Positions 36,878-46,401 of a stretch of DNA of 64,000 nucleotides are shown in pieces. Both the position numbers and the translations under genes were made by a program. Source of the DNA: Rubricella aquisinus (GTDB taxonomy: Bacteria; Pseudomonadota; Alphaproteobacteria; Rhodobacterales; Rhodobacteraceae). The DNA lies in assembly GCF_014199445.1 (NCBI RefSeq), contig NZ_JACIJS010000001.1, positions 444,940 to 508,939 on the forward strand, read 5' to 3'. Each line of letters starts with the position of its first letter. Within the stretch, counting starts at the first letter, position 1. The notes beneath the pieces are model-generated. The model had not been told where the DNA came from. It ran no database searches and saw nothing but the letters and a program-made list of their open reading frames with translations.

Positions 36878-37969
36878 TTACCATCCATCCACCCGATCCC
36901 AGACACGACCGTCGGGAAGGTGGTATTTGCCGTGGCCACCTGCGGCGGTCAGGCAGGCGTGGACGGGCAGGACGCGGACCATCGCCCCGATGGGCAAGCG
37001 TTCGAACCAGCTTTCATCGGGGACGCGGACGGTGCCGTGTTCCTGATGGACCACCGCGATATTCAGGCCCAGTCGCTCCATCGTCTCGGGATCACAGAGC
37101 CAGCCATAGCCCGCATCCGGCAGGTGCTTTTGCGCGCCGATATCCTTTGACATCGCGAGCGCACCAGCATCGAGCGTGATCACGCCCGCCGCCCGGTTGT
37201 GGCCGATCACGCTGCTCAGAACAGTCATTGCGATATCATCTAGCGTGCAGATGTTCCGGGCGTATTGGCACAGGTCATAGAACAGATAGATGCCCGCCCG
37301 CACCTCTGTCACGCCATCAAGGCTGGGTGCGTGGATCACCGTGGGGGTGGAGCCGATGCTGACATCCTGCACCGCCATTCCCGCCGCACGGATCGCAGCG
37401 GCGGCGGTGGTTGCGGCGTGGACCTCTCCTTCTGCCATTTGGCGGACATCATGGATATCATCGGTGGCATAGGATTGGCCCGCATGGGTCATCACCCCGC
37501 GAAGCTGCGCGCCAAGCGCCCGCGCAATCTCCACAATCGCCGGGTCGTCAAAGGGCAGGCCGCCGCGATGCTCCCCGCTGTCAATCTCGATCATCACGGG
37601 GTTGGGCAGGTCGCTCTGCGCAATCGCGCGGGCCATGGCGAGGCTGTCCACGATCAGGGTCAGGCGCTGGCCCGTCGCGTTGATCCGCGCGACATGGGCG
37701 AATTTATTGGGGGTGATCCCCACGGCATAGAGCAGATCGTCAAAACCCGCTTGGGCGAAATGCTCTGCCTCTTTAAGGGTGGAGACGGTTAGGCCCGACC
37801 GCCGACCGCCCGTCGCGATCAGGGACACTTCGACCGATTTCGCGGTCTTGGCATGGGGGCGCAGCATCACGCCGCGCGCCGCACAGTGATCCAGCATCCG
37901 GGTGGCATTCGCGCGCAGACGCCCCTCGTCCAAAATCAGGCAGGGCGTTTCCAGCGCGGCAAATGTCAT
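36878..37969 (-). CDS. PLP-dependent D-threonine aldolase/D-serine dehydratase-like enzyme (DSD1)
   Basis: 363 residues with the alanine-racemase barrel: [22 protein letters not shown] lysine in [11 protein letters not shown], then [10 protein letters not shown] and GSTPTV phosphate contacts. The C-terminal metal site reads [11 protein letters not shown], i.e. HxC, which is the zinc ligand pair of D-serine dehydratase and D-threo-3-hydroxyaspartate dehydratase, where bacterial D-threonine aldolases usually have HxD. So dehydratase-type chemistry is at least as likely as aldolase. The start overlaps the dnaJ stop by 4 bp, so it rides on the dnaJ transcript. Confidence 0.82.
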   Translation of the reverse strand: MTFAALETPCLILDEGRLRANATRMLDHCAARGVMLRPHAKTAKSVEVSLIATGGRRSGLTVSTLKEAEHFAQAGFDDLLYAVGITPNKFAHVARINATGQRLTLIVDSLAMARAIAQSDLPNPVMIEIDSGEHRGGLPFDDPAIVEIARALGAQLRGVMTHAGQSYATDDIHDVRQMAEGEVHAATTAAAAIRAAGMAVQDVSIGSTPTVIHAPSLDGVTEVRAGIYLFYDLCQYARNICTLDDIAMTVLSSVIGHNRAAGVITLDAGALAMSKDIGAQKHLPDAGYGWLCDPETMERLGLNIAVVHQEHGTVRVPDESWFERLPIGAMVRVLPVHACLTAAGGHGKYHLPDGRVWDRVDGW

Positions 37970-39114
37970 CCGCGCATCCCGTCCCAGAACCCGCGCACCT
38001 TGGAGAAGAAATCCTCGCTCTCGGGGTTGTTCGCTTCGCTCTCTTCCTCGAACTCGCGCAGCAATTCCTTTTGCCGGGGGGTGAGGTTGACCGGCGTTTC
38101 GACGGCCAATTCGATATAGAGGTCACCATGCCCCTGCCCGCGCAGATGCGGCATACCCTTGCCGCGCAGACGAAGCTGTTTGCCCGATTGCACGCCTTGC
38201 GGCACCTTCACCCGGCTGCGGCCACCGTCGATATTGGGCACCTCGATATCCCCGCCAAGGGCCGCTTTGGCCATCGGCACCGGGATACGGCAGAACAGGT
38301 TTGGCCCTTCCCGCTCGAAAATCGGGTGATCGGCGACTTCGACAAAGATATAGAGGTCACCCGTCGGGCCACCGCGCATCCCGGCCTCCCCTTCACCGGC
38401 GAGCCGGATGCGGGTGCCGGTTTCCACACCGGCAGGGATGTTCACGTTGAGCGATTTGTCCTTATGGACCCGCCCGGCGCCGGAGCAGACCTTACAGGGG
38501 TTCTTGATGATAGAGCCGCGGCCATCGCAGGTCGGACAGGTCCGTTCCACAGTGAAAAAGCCCTGCTGCGCGCGCACCTTCCCCATGCCGGAGCAGGTGG
38601 GGCAGGTCGCGGGCTCTGAAGCGCCCTCAGCCCCGGTTCCGTTGCAGGTGTCACAGCCAACTGAGGTCGGCACGCTGATCGACGCCTGCTTGCCGACATA
38701 GGCTTCATCAAGCGTCATGCGCATGTTGTAGCGCAAATCCGACCCGCGGGTCGCGCGATTGCCACCCCGGCGGCCACCACGACCCCCCATGAAATCGCCA
38801 AACAGATCGTCGAATACATCCGAGAACGCGGAGGAGAAATCGGCACCGCCCGGCCCACGCGGGCCACCGCCGCCGCCACCCATGCCACCCTCGAACGCGG
38901 CATGGCCAAAGCGGTCATAGGCCGCTTTCTTTTCGGGGTCTTTCAGGACGTCATACGCCTCGTTCGCTTCCTTGAACATGCCCTCTGCCTCGGGCTTGTC
39001 CTTGTTGCGATCGGGGTGATACTCCATCGCTTTCTTGCGATAGGCTTTCTTGATTTCCGCTTCAGACGCGCCTTTCGACACGCCAAGCACTTCATAATAG
39101 TCACGTTTGGCCAT
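37966..39114 (-). CDS. dnaJ: Chaperone DnaJ
   Basis: 382 residues: J domain (residues about 1-70, HPD in [10 protein letters not shown]), Gly-rich linker ([15 protein letters not shown]), zinc domain with four CxxCxGxG repeats ([38 protein letters not shown]) and the C-terminal substrate-binding part. Co-chaperone of DnaK. The ATG at 39114 gives [11 protein letters not shown], the canonical start. It is separated from dnaK by a glycosyltransferase gene, unlike the usual dnaK-dnaJ order. Confidence 0.97.
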   Translation of the reverse strand: MAKRDYYEVLGVSKGASEAEIKKAYRKKAMEYHPDRNKDKPEAEGMFKEANEAYDVLKDPEKKAAYDRFGHAAFEGGMGGGGGGPRGPGGADFSSAFSDVFDDLFGDFMGGRGGRRGGNRATRGSDLRYNMRMTLDEAYVGKQASISVPTSVGCDTCNGTGAEGASEPATCPTCSGMGKVRAQQGFFTVERTCPTCDGRGSIIKNPCKVCSGAGRVHKDKSLNVNIPAGVETGTRIRLAGEGEAGMRGGPTGDLYIFVEVADHPIFEREGPNLFCRIPVPMAKAALGGDIEVPNIDGGRSRVKVPQGVQSGKQLRLRGKGMPHLRGQGHGDLYIELAVETPVNLTPRQKELLREFEEESEANNPESEDFFSKVRGFWDGMRG

Positions 39115-39201
39115 GTCTGACCTTCTATTCAAATTTCCATTTGGTCCCTGTCACAGGGCCAGAAGGCCCAAGGGTATGCACGCGATATAGCCACGCACGG
39201 C

Positions 39202-40287
39202 TCAAGATTCCATAGGTGCTGCCAGCTTGAGGATGTCACCGATCTGGTTTTGCCAAAGGGCGGCCTGCCCATGGGCGCGGCCCGCCGCCCCCATTTGGTG
39301 GCGCAGGGCCTCATTTGTCAGCAGTTGGGACAGCGCGTTGGTGACCTCAGACAGGTCGGTTCCGTCCACCACAAAGCCCGTCTCCCCATGGCGCAATGCC
39401 TCCGGCGCGCCGCCCGCGTTGCCGCTGATCGTCGGAAGGCCTGCGAGGGCCGCTTCCAGATAAGTGATTCCGAAGCCTTCACGCTGGCCATTCACCGACC
39501 GGCCGGGTTGCAGAAAGATATCGGCACTTTCCAGCAGCGCCGTTTTGGCCCCACCTTCGATCCGCCCGATAAATTTCACCACATCGGCAAGGTCATGCTC
39601 CGCCACGATCCCTTGCAACCGGTCAAGGTCATCACCCGTTCCACCGATCAGCATCTGAAGGCCCGGATGCGCCGCCCGCACCGCCGCCACGGCGCGGATC
39701 GCCTGATCAATCCCTTTCCAGTCGATCAACCGGGACAGGGTGACAAGCCGGGGGCCACTGCTGGGCCACATCTCCGCGATGCGGGCGTGGTCGGTCTCTG
39801 TCGCTGGGGTGTGAGGATAAACCGGTGGATGGATCGTGGTCACGGGCAGGCCGCTCGGCACCATGGGTGCGGACCGGCCCCGTGTTTCCTCGGATACCAC
39901 GATCATATGGGTCGCTTTGGACAGGGCTGCACGGATGCGTGCCGCCTTACGCCCGTCCTCCGGGTATTCGTTGCCATGGGCATAGACGATCACCGGATAG
40001 GGCAGGCGATTTGGCAACCGCTCAAGGCTTTTCCAGCTATCGGCATAGAGTGCAGTGATCCCCGGTGTGGCCTTGATTGCGCGGGCTTTCAGCACCCGGC
40101 GCAGGGGTTTCAACCCGGCAAAGCGGCGGATTTTGTAGGGCAGCCGCGCGTCCTGCGCATCCGGCTTTCCATCGGCAAAGACGAGCGTGTCATGCCCGGC
40201 CTTGGCGATATGTTCCGCCAGACCGGCCATCAGGTTTTGGATGCCACCCGATGCAGGGGGGAAGGCTTGAGCCGTGATTGCGATCAT
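39202..40287 (-). CDS. Glycosyltransferase family 4-like, between dnaK and dnaJ
   Basis: 361 residues of the GT-B fold: N-terminal half AITAQAFPPASGGIQNLMAGLAEHIAKAG (acceptor side) and VIVYAHGNEYPEDG; C-terminal half LVTLSRLIDWKGIDQAIRA, MLIGGTGDDLDRLQ and GFGITYLEAALAGLPTISGNAGGAPEAL (donor nucleotide site with the EX7E-like pair). Acts on a sugar nucleotide; target unknown. I placed the start at 40287 (MIAIT); the longer frame to 40422 would run back through the dnaK terminator into dnaK. A GGGCC-AGAA-GGCCC palindrome lies downstream near 39160. Confidence 0.87.
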   Translation of the reverse strand: MIAITAQAFPPASGGIQNLMAGLAEHIAKAGHDTLVFADGKPDAQDARLPYKIRRFAGLKPLRRVLKARAIKATPGITALYADSWKSLERLPNRLPYPVIVYAHGNEYPEDGRKAARIRAALSKATHMIVVSEETRGRSAPMVPSGLPVTTIHPPVYPHTPATETDHARIAEMWPSSGPRLVTLSRLIDWKGIDQAIRAVAAVRAAHPGLQMLIGGTGDDLDRLQGIVAEHDLADVVKFIGRIEGGAKTALLESADIFLQPGRSVNGQREGFGITYLEAALAGLPTISGNAGGAPEALRHGETGFVVDGTDLSEVTNALSQLLTNEALRHQMGAAGRAHGQAALWQNQIGDILKLAAPMES

Positions 40288-40310
40288 GGGCAGACCTTTA
40301 GGAGGCAATG

Positions 40311-40340
40311 CAAAACAGGCGGGGCAATCCTGCCCCGCCT
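40311..40340 (-). terminator. Rho-independent terminator of dnaK
   Basis: Perfect 10-bp stem AGGCGGGGCA/TGCCCCGCCT (40317-40326 with 40331-40340) with a 4-base loop, followed on the minus strand by GTTTTGC. It lies about 20 bp after the dnaK stop and would isolate dnaK from the glycosyltransferase. Confidence 0.9.
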
Positions 40341-40360
40341 GCTGCTGGTTCCGGTCAGGA

Positions 40361-42289
40361 TCAGGACGCCTTCTTGTCGTCGTCCACTTCCTCGAAATCG
40401 GCATCGACGACATCGTCGTCATTGCCGTCTTTCATCGCCTCATCCGCGGCCTGCGGCTCATCCTCGGCCCCTTCGGACTCAGCCTGCGCCTTGTAGATCG
40501 CTTCGCCAAGTTTCATCGCGGCCTCGGTCAGGTCTTTTGTCCGGGTCTTGATCGCGTCGGTGTCGTCGCCTTCAAGCGCCTCTTTGAGGTTCTTGATGGA
40601 CATTTCGATCACTTCCACGGTGGAGGAGGACACAAGATCCTTGTGCTCTTCCAGCGACTTCTCGGTGGAGTGGACGAGGCTTTCGCCTTGGTTCTTCGCC
40701 TCGACCATTTCGCGGCGTTCCTTATCGGCCTCCGCGTTCTCCTCGGCGTCTTTCACCATCTTTTCGATATCCTCGTCGGACAGGCCGCCGGAGGCTTGGA
40801 TGGTGATTTTCTGCTCTTTGTTGGTCGCCTTGTCCTTGGCCCCCACGGACACGATGCCGTTCGCGTCGATGTCAAAAGACACCTCGATCTGCGGCACGCC
40901 GCGCGGGGCGGGCGGGATGCTTTCAAGGTTAAATTGACCGAGCATCTTGTTATCGGTCGCCATCTCACGCTCACCCTGGAACACGCGGATCGTCACGGCG
41001 GTCTGATTGTCCTCAGCGGTGGAGAAGATCTGCGATTTCTTCGTCGGGATCGTGGTGTTGCGGTCGATAAGGCGGGTGAATACGCCACCGAGCGTCTCAA
41101 TGCCCAAGGACAGCGGGGTCACGTCAAGCAGCACAACGTCCGTCACGTCGCCTTGCAAAACGCCCGCCTGGATCGCGGCACCCATGGCGACCACTTCGTC
41201 CGGGTTCACGCCCTTGTTCGGCTCCTTGCCAAAGAATTTGGTGACTTCCTGCACAACGCGCGGCATCCGGGTCATCCCGCCGACGAGCACGATCTCATCA
41301 ATGTCGCCCTTCGCGAGGCCCGCATCCTTGAGCGCTGCCGCGCACGGCTTGAGCGAGCGCTGGATCAGATCGCCGACGATGCTTTCCAGCTTGGCACGGG
41401 TCAGCTTCATCACGAGGTGCACCGGCTGACGCGTGTCGGGGTTCATGGAGATGAACGGCTGGTTGATCTCCGTCTGGCTGGAGGAGCTCAGCTCAATCTT
41501 CGCCTTTTCCGCTGCCTCTTTCAGGCGCTGGAGGGCGAGTTTGTCGTTGCGCAGGTCGATGCCGTTCTCTTTCTTGAACTCATCGGCGAGGTACTCAACG
41601 ATCCGCATGTCGAAATCTTCACCACCAAGGAACGTGTCCCCGTTTGTGGATTTCACCTCAAACAGGCCATCGTCGATCTCAAGGATGGAGATATCGAATG
41701 TCCCACCGCCAAGGTCATAGACCGCGATGGTTTTCGTGCCTTCCTTGTCCAGACCATAGGCAAGTGCCGCGGCGGTCGGCTCGTTGATGATGCGCAGCAC
41801 TTCAAGGCCCGCGATCTTACCGGCGTCTTTCGTCGCCTGACGCTGGGCATCGTTGAAGTAGGCAGGAACCGTGATCACGGCCTGCGTGACAGACTCGCCC
41901 AGATAGCTTTCGGCGGTTTCCTTCATTTTTTGCAGAATGAAGGCAGAGACCTGAGACGGGGAGTATTTCTCACCGCGCGCCTCGACCCATGCGTCGCCAT
42001 TGGCACCCTCAACGATGTTGTAGGAGACCATGCCCTTATCTTTTTCGACCGTCGGGTCATTATAGGGGCGGCCAATGAGGCGCTTTACGGCAAACAGGGT
42101 GTTCTCAGGGTTGGTCACCGCCTGACGCTTCGCGGATTGGCCGACGAGGCGCTCATCTTCGGTGAAGCCAACGATGGATGGGGTGGTGCGGGCCCCTTCG
42201 GAGTTTTCAATCACTCGCGCGGTCGAGCCATCCATGATGGCGACGCAGGAGTTCGTGGTTCCGAGGTCGATACCAATAACTTTCGACAT
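40361..42289 (-). CDS. dnaK: Chaperone DnaK (Hsp70)
   Basis: 642 residues. ATPase domain with [23 protein letters not shown] and VGGMTRMP; linker DVTPLSLG; substrate-binding domain; C-terminal lid and an acidic tail ending in [10 protein letters not shown], the EEVD-like motif of bacterial DnaK. Works with dnaJ and grpE, both in this window. A promoter of the RpoH type lies about 100 bp upstream, so heat control is expected. Transcription ends at the hairpin just past the stop. Confidence 0.98.
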   Translation of the reverse strand: MSKVIGIDLGTTNSCVAIMDGSTARVIENSEGARTTPSIVGFTEDERLVGQSAKRQAVTNPENTLFAVKRLIGRPYNDPTVEKDKGMVSYNIVEGANGDAWVEARGEKYSPSQVSAFILQKMKETAESYLGESVTQAVITVPAYFNDAQRQATKDAGKIAGLEVLRIINEPTAAALAYGLDKEGTKTIAVYDLGGGTFDISILEIDDGLFEVKSTNGDTFLGGEDFDMRIVEYLADEFKKENGIDLRNDKLALQRLKEAAEKAKIELSSSSQTEINQPFISMNPDTRQPVHLVMKLTRAKLESIVGDLIQRSLKPCAAALKDAGLAKGDIDEIVLVGGMTRMPRVVQEVTKFFGKEPNKGVNPDEVVAMGAAIQAGVLQGDVTDVVLLDVTPLSLGIETLGGVFTRLIDRNTTIPTKKSQIFSTAEDNQTAVTIRVFQGEREMATDNKMLGQFNLESIPPAPRGVPQIEVSFDIDANGIVSVGAKDKATNKEQKITIQASGGLSDEDIEKMVKDAEENAEADKERREMVEAKNQGESLVHSTEKSLEEHKDLVSSSTVEVIEMSIKNLKEALEGDDTDAIKTRTKDLTEAAMKLGEAIYKAQAESEGAEDEPQAADEAMKDGNDDDVVDADFEEVDDDKKAS

Positions 42290-42386
42290 GTTCAGTCTCC
42301 TTGGCGATGTTCCGGCGCAGGTCCGTTATGGCCCCTGCACACTTATCCCGCGCTGATCCGACAACCGGACAACGCTTTCGGGTGGC

Positions 42387-42415
42387 ATATAAGGCTGGCA
42401 AACGGGGGGTGCAAG
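42387..42415 (-). promoter_or_regulatory. RpoH-type heat-shock promoter of dnaK
   Basis: Read on the minus strand: CTTG (42412-42415), an 18-base spacer, then CTTATAT (42387-42393). This matches the alphaproteobacterial sigma-32 consensus CTTG-N17/18-CYTATNT. It lies about 100 bp upstream of the dnaK start. Confidence 0.8.
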
Positions 42416-42459
42416 GCACGTTGGGGTTGGAATCTTACATGGCCCAATATCAAGCCGCC

Positions 42460-44115
42460 CTAAGCCTCCAACCCCGCCAGATACCCGTGCACCGCCGACA
42501 CGACGACCGATCCTTCCCCGACCGAACTTGCCACCCGTTTGACAGACCCGCTGCGCACATCACCGATCGCGTAGATACCGGAGCAGGACGTGGCGAAGGG
42601 GGTGGAGCCGCCCGCGGCCTCTCCGGTCAGGATGAAGCCCTTGTCATCCAGCTTGCATTTGTCGCCCAGCCAATCGGTATTCGGCGCCGCACCGATCATG
42701 ATAAAGAGCGCTTTTGTGTCCACATGCGTATCGCCGTTTTCCTTATGCGTCAGGGTCACACCGCTGAGCATTTTGTCCCCATGAAGCGCGGTTACCTCTG
42801 TCAGTGTATGCACAGTAATGCGCGGATCGCTTTCCAACCGCTTCAGAAGGTAGTCCGACATGGTTGCCGCAAGCCCATCACGGCGGATGCAGACATGCAC
42901 ATGCTTTGCGTGGCGCGACAGATACATCGCTGCCTGCCCGGCGGAATTGCCGCCACCGATCACGACCGCTTCGGTATTGGCGCAGAACCGGGCCTCTAAT
43001 TCCGTCGCGGCATAATAGACCCCGGCCCGCTCGAACTCCTCCAACCGGGGTAGCGGCATCCGGCGGTATTGCACGCCCGTGGCCACCACGATGGAGCGGG
43101 TGCAGATGTCGTTGCCATTGCATAGCTTGATGTTCCAGCCGTCTTCCGTCTGCTCGACACTGCGCGCCGTGCGCGGGGAGGCAAAGCGTGCCCCGAACTT
43201 GATCGCCTGAATTTGCCCGCGATAGGCCAGATCGGTGCCGCTGATCCCGGTGGGAAAGCCCATGTAATTCTCGATCCGGGAGGACGTGCCCACCTGCCCG
43301 CCAATCGCGGTATTCTCGATCACGAGCGTATTCAGCCCCTCTGACGCGCCATAAACCGCCGCCGCGATCCCGCCCGGCCCCGCTCCGATCACCGTCAGAT
43401 CAACACTTGTGCCATCCGCCACATCCAAGGGGATGCCAAGCGCATAGGCGATACCGGGATTATCGGGCCGCTTGACCACCTGATCGCCACGCAGAACCAC
43501 ATTCATCTGCGCAGGATCGAGCGACAGGCGGTCGGCCAGCGCGGCTCCTTCCGCCTGCCGGGTATCAAGCCATCGGTGCGGGATGCGGTTTCGGCTGACA
43601 TATTCGAGCGCGCGCACCACGCTTGGCTCCCCTTCCGGGCCCATGATGGTCAGGTTCGCAGTCGCCGATTTCATCAGCAATTCCCGCCGCGCAGCAAAAG
43701 CGGCGACGATCACATCCCCGATTTCCGGCACGGAATTGATCACGGCGCGCATTTCGTCGCCCGTCAGCCGGATCAGCTCCGCATCCTCAACCACCTTGGC
43801 GCTCAGGAACGGAGCCTGCCCCATCAGTAGCCCAAGCTCCCCGATAAAGGCATTTGAGCCGACCCTACCGATGATCCCGTCACCCTGATCGCCCTGATCT
43901 ATGATATGCACCATGCCCGACACGACGACGTAGAAGTCATAGGCCCCCATCCCTGCCTCATAGAGCCATGTTCCGGAGGCTTCGCGCGTCACGGTGCCGA
44001 TCTCTCGCAAATGAGCGATCATATCGGGCGACAGGGATTTGAACGCGGCTTCACGCTGCGCTGCGGTGAACTCCTGAAGAAGCTCTTGATTTTTGGTGGG
44101 CGTCTCTATCGTCAT
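42460..44115 (-). CDS. cNMP-binding domain fused to a thioredoxin-reductase-like flavoprotein without CxxC
   Basis: 551 residues in three parts. Residues about 20-140 are a cyclic-nucleotide-binding fold (SGTWLYEAGMGAYDFYVVVSGMVHII, FIGELGLLMGQ). Residues about 150-230 are a small alpha/beta, thioredoxin-like module. Residues about 238-548 are a TrxR-type domain: FAD site VIGAGPGGIAAA (244-255), IGGQVGTSSRIENYMGFP, NADPH site VVIGGGNSAGQAA (about 384-396), and YAIGDVRSGSVKRVA. The redox CxxC expected before the NADPH site (CATCDG in classical TrxR) is replaced by AATELEA, so thioredoxin reduction by that route is not possible. Electron acceptor unknown. Divergent from alkB. Confidence 0.88.
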   Translation of the reverse strand: MTIETPTKNQELLQEFTAAQREAAFKSLSPDMIAHLREIGTVTREASGTWLYEAGMGAYDFYVVVSGMVHIIDQGDQGDGIIGRVGSNAFIGELGLLMGQAPFLSAKVVEDAELIRLTGDEMRAVINSVPEIGDVIVAAFAARRELLMKSATANLTIMGPEGEPSVVRALEYVSRNRIPHRWLDTRQAEGAALADRLSLDPAQMNVVLRGDQVVKRPDNPGIAYALGIPLDVADGTSVDLTVIGAGPGGIAAAVYGASEGLNTLVIENTAIGGQVGTSSRIENYMGFPTGISGTDLAYRGQIQAIKFGARFASPRTARSVEQTEDGWNIKLCNGNDICTRSIVVATGVQYRRMPLPRLEEFERAGVYYAATELEARFCANTEAVVIGGGNSAGQAAMYLSRHAKHVHVCIRRDGLAATMSDYLLKRLESDPRITVHTLTEVTALHGDKMLSGVTLTHKENGDTHVDTKALFIMIGAAPNTDWLGDKCKLDDKGFILTGEAAGGSTPFATSCSGIYAIGDVRSGSVKRVASSVGEGSVVVSAVHGYLAGLEA

Positions 44116-44158
44116 GGAAGGCTCCTTTCGGGGTCTGAAAGAGCATATGGGGTCTGAA

Positions 44159-44770
44159 ATGGAAATTACACAGAAGGTTCAGGTTGGCGGGGCGGTTGTC
44201 TATCCGGGTGCGTTGTCCCGCGATGCGCAAATGGCCATGGTGGAGGATGTGCGCGGGATCGCCCGCGCAGCACCCTTCTTTTCGCCGCTGACCCCATGGG
44301 GCAAGCCGATGCGGGTCAGGATGACCTCCGCCGGGCGGTTTGGCTGGTGGAGCGACCGGAAGGGCTACCGCTATATCCCGACCCATCCGAGCGGCAGCGC
44401 GTGGCCTGCAATCCCCGGCTCCATCCTTGCCGTCTGGGACGCGGTTGCAGATGCCGCCCCGCCCCCGGAATGCTGCCTTGTGAATTACTATTGCGAAGGC
44501 GCCAAGATGGGCCTGCATCAGGACAAGGACGAGGCCAATTTCGCGCATCCCGTCGTGTCGATCAGCCTTGGCGATACCGCGACCTTCCGCATCGGCGGGA
44601 CGGAGCGGGGCGGGAAAACCCAATCCATTGCGCTGAAATCCGGCGATGTGCTGGTGATGGGGGGCGCGACGCGCCTGGCTTATCACGGGATTGACCGGAT
44701 CAAATTCGGCTCCTCCCCCCTGTTGCCCGATGGCGGACGGATCAACCTCACACTCCGGGTTGTAACGTAG
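44159..44770 (+). CDS. alkB: AlkB-type 2-oxoglutarate/Fe(II) DNA dealkylase
   Basis: 203 residues with the AlkB oxygenase fold: the nucleotide lid RMTSAGRFGWWSDRKGYRYIP, the iron ligands H and D in LHQDKDE and the distal His in AYHGIDRIKFG, then RINLTLR (2-oxoglutarate and substrate arginines, the RxNxTxR box). Removes 1-methyladenine and 3-methylcytosine oxidatively. I prefer the ATG at 44159; 44147 is a near-equal alternative, and longer starts intrude on the divergent gene. The last 23 bp overlap exoD-like gene convergently. With the Ada-like gene and the UDG it forms the window's alkylation/base-damage repair set. Confidence 0.92.
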   Translation: MEITQKVQVGGAVVYPGALSRDAQMAMVEDVRGIARAAPFFSPLTPWGKPMRVRMTSAGRFGWWSDRKGYRYIPTHPSGSAWPAIPGSILAVWDAVADAAPPPECCLVNYYCEGAKMGLHQDKDEANFAHPVVSISLGDTATFRIGGTERGGKTQSIALKSGDVLVMGGATRLAYHGIDRIKFGSSPLLPDGGRINLTLRVVT

Positions 44771-45374
44771 CGGCGGTCGTCACGGCGGTGCTGACAAGGA
44801 AAAACCCAGCCCAGCCGGTCCCCCCGATAAACGCAAGACCGATCAGCGCAAGCACCCCGTCCCGCGCCAAAAGTGCAATCGCAAAGAAACACACCGCTAC
44901 CGCCAAAAGCGATGAGGTCATCGGGAACACTTCAAGGAAGGGCATCGCCAGCCCGCACATCATCGCTGCCGTCTTGATCAACAGCGCGCCAGGCGGGCGG
45001 ACCATCCACAACAGGCGTCGCCGTGTCCGGCGGTCGATGAATCCGGCGGGCGTTTCCAGCCGCCGCAGAAACCCATCAAGCCGCGCGCCATCGACGCTGC
45101 GCCGCATGATCCAATCCGGCAACCAGACATGCCGACGCCCCGCAACCATTTGCAACGCGATCATCGCGATCATCAAACCGCAGAATGAGGACAGGAGCGG
45201 CACGCCGCTCAGGGGTGTCACGACGATCATGGCAGGGACCAGCAATGACGCCGCCGTGGAGGCTGGCCCGAGACGCTCCATCAGCACACCGATGCTCACA
45301 CGCCCATCAGTGGTCGCGCTGCGCGTCTCTGCAATCACTTCAGAGACTTTGGGATATGCCGTTGTCATGGTCAT
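44748..45374 (-). CDS. ExoD family membrane protein
   Basis: 208 residues with about four hydrophobic segments and ExoD hallmarks: GRVSIGVLMERLGPASTAASLLVPAM, PLSGVPLLSSFCGLMIAMIA and FPMTSSLLAVAVCFFAIALLARDGVLALIGL. ExoD was linked to exopolysaccharide and alkaline growth in Sinorhizobium; its biochemical role is unknown. Overlaps the alkB 3' end. Confidence 0.88.
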   Translation of the reverse strand: MTMTTAYPKVSEVIAETRSATTDGRVSIGVLMERLGPASTAASLLVPAMIVVTPLSGVPLLSSFCGLMIAMIALQMVAGRRHVWLPDWIMRRSVDGARLDGFLRRLETPAGFIDRRTRRRLLWMVRPPGALLIKTAAMMCGLAMPFLEVFPMTSSLLAVAVCFFAIALLARDGVLALIGLAFIGGTGWAGFFLVSTAVTTAATLQPGV

Positions 45375-45407
45375 GGCTGGTTAACCGTGCCCGGCGTGAT
45401 TCAGTTC

Positions 45408-46019
45408 CTATGGCGCGATGGAACAGCACCCGGATTGCGGCGCGCCCTGCTGCCCATATTGGGTCACTGTCATCGTCGCACTCAGCGCAAAGCTTTGATC
45501 GGACATCCCGTCGGAGCATTGTCCGTGTTGGATCAGCACGCGTATCACTCTGCCGCTGCCCAGGTACTCCCCATAAAACGCGCGGGGCAGGCCCCTCGGG
45601 TCCGGTTCGGTGGGATAGTTCGCGATGATCAACCGACCGTCGGCGGTTTCGGCTGGTGTGGACCAGCGCACGCCATCCTCAGTCACGGTCTGGGACCAGA
45701 ACGGTTCTGTCCCGAAACAGCGCAGGCGCGGTTCGGTCGTCTCGCTCAATCCGACATAGTTGCGCCATACCCAGCCTGACCGCTCCCCCACATTGACTTG
45801 CAGCCAGCGCGCAGTCGGCTCCCATCCGACGATTTCGATGCCAGTATCGTCGGGCTGGAACGTCCCGATCACGGGCGCATCAAGGCGGGGTTCTGATCGG
45901 ATGTTGAGATAAGAGCCTTCACTCACGCCATAGATATCGACCAGCACCGGAAGCTGCGGCACAGGCTCCGCCCGCGCGATGCTGGTCATGATCAAAAGAC
46001 CCGCCAGAAGCAGCCTCAT
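45408..46019 (-). CDS. Secreted SH3-domain protein
   Basis: 203 residues with a signal peptide (LLLAGLLIMTSIARA). Residues about 30-90 form a bacterial SH3 (SH3b) domain (YLNIRSEPRLDAPVIGTF, GWVWRNYVG), and residues about 95-200 a domain starting CFGTEPFWSQ, with a terminal CC pair, common in uncharacterised periplasmic proteins of the COG3650 type. Function unknown. Overlaps the thioesterase gene by 4 bp, so co-translated. Confidence 0.8.
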   Translation of the reverse strand: MRLLLAGLLIMTSIARAEPVPQLPVLVDIYGVSEGSYLNIRSEPRLDAPVIGTFQPDDTGIEIVGWEPTARWLQVNVGERSGWVWRNYVGLSETTEPRLRCFGTEPFWSQTVTEDGVRWSTPAETADGRLIIANYPTEPDPRGLPRAFYGEYLGSGRVIRVLIQHGQCSDGMSDQSFALSATMTVTQYGQQGAPQSGCCSIAP

Positions 46020-46390
46020 GGCAGCACTCGTTTGTTGCCCTGCTCATCCACCGCGACGAAGGTAAAGGTGGCTTCTGTCATCTTAAGAAGCTCGCCCGTT
46101 GGCTGGCGCGTGACCCAAACTTCCACTTCGATTTGCATCGAGGTTCGGCCCTCCTTGAGCATTTCGGCGTGGATGGACACGACATCCCCGACATGGACGG
46201 GTTTGTAGAAGGTCATCGCCTCCACCGCGACAGTGGCCACCCGCCCCCGCGCCCGTGTGCGCGCCAGAACGGAGGAGCCAAGGTCCATCTGCGCCATCAG
46301 CCAGCCGCCGAAGATATCGCCATTCGCGTTGGTATCAGCGGGCATGGCGATGGTTTGCAGGGCCAGAACCCCTTGCGGCTTGTCAGACAT
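46016..46390 (-). CDS. Acyl-CoA thioesterase, YciA-like hotdog fold
   Basis: 124 residues with the hotdog core NGDIFGGWLMAQMDLG (the conserved Asn/Asp and Gly-rich turn that forms the catalytic site) and VAVEAMTFYKPVHVGDVV. YciA-type enzymes hydrolyse acyl-CoA thioesters broadly. Length is normal. Followed by the SH3 protein with a 4-bp overlap. Confidence 0.92.
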   Translation of the reverse strand: MSDKPQGVLALQTIAMPADTNANGDIFGGWLMAQMDLGSSVLARTRARGRVATVAVEAMTFYKPVHVGDVVSIHAEMLKEGRTSMQIEVEVWVTRQPTGELLKMTEATFTFVAVDEQGNKRVLP

Positions 46391-46401
46391 GGCGGGCCTT
46401 T

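Noticed and set aside
39115-39201. RpoH promoter before dnaJ (CTTGAGCC...GGCTATATC on the minus strand)
   Set aside because: The CTTG to CTATAT spacing is only 12 bases instead of 17-18.
40274-42463. A 729-codon open frame opposite dnaK
   Set aside because: It mirrors the very regular codon use of dnaK on the opposite strand and matches no family I know.
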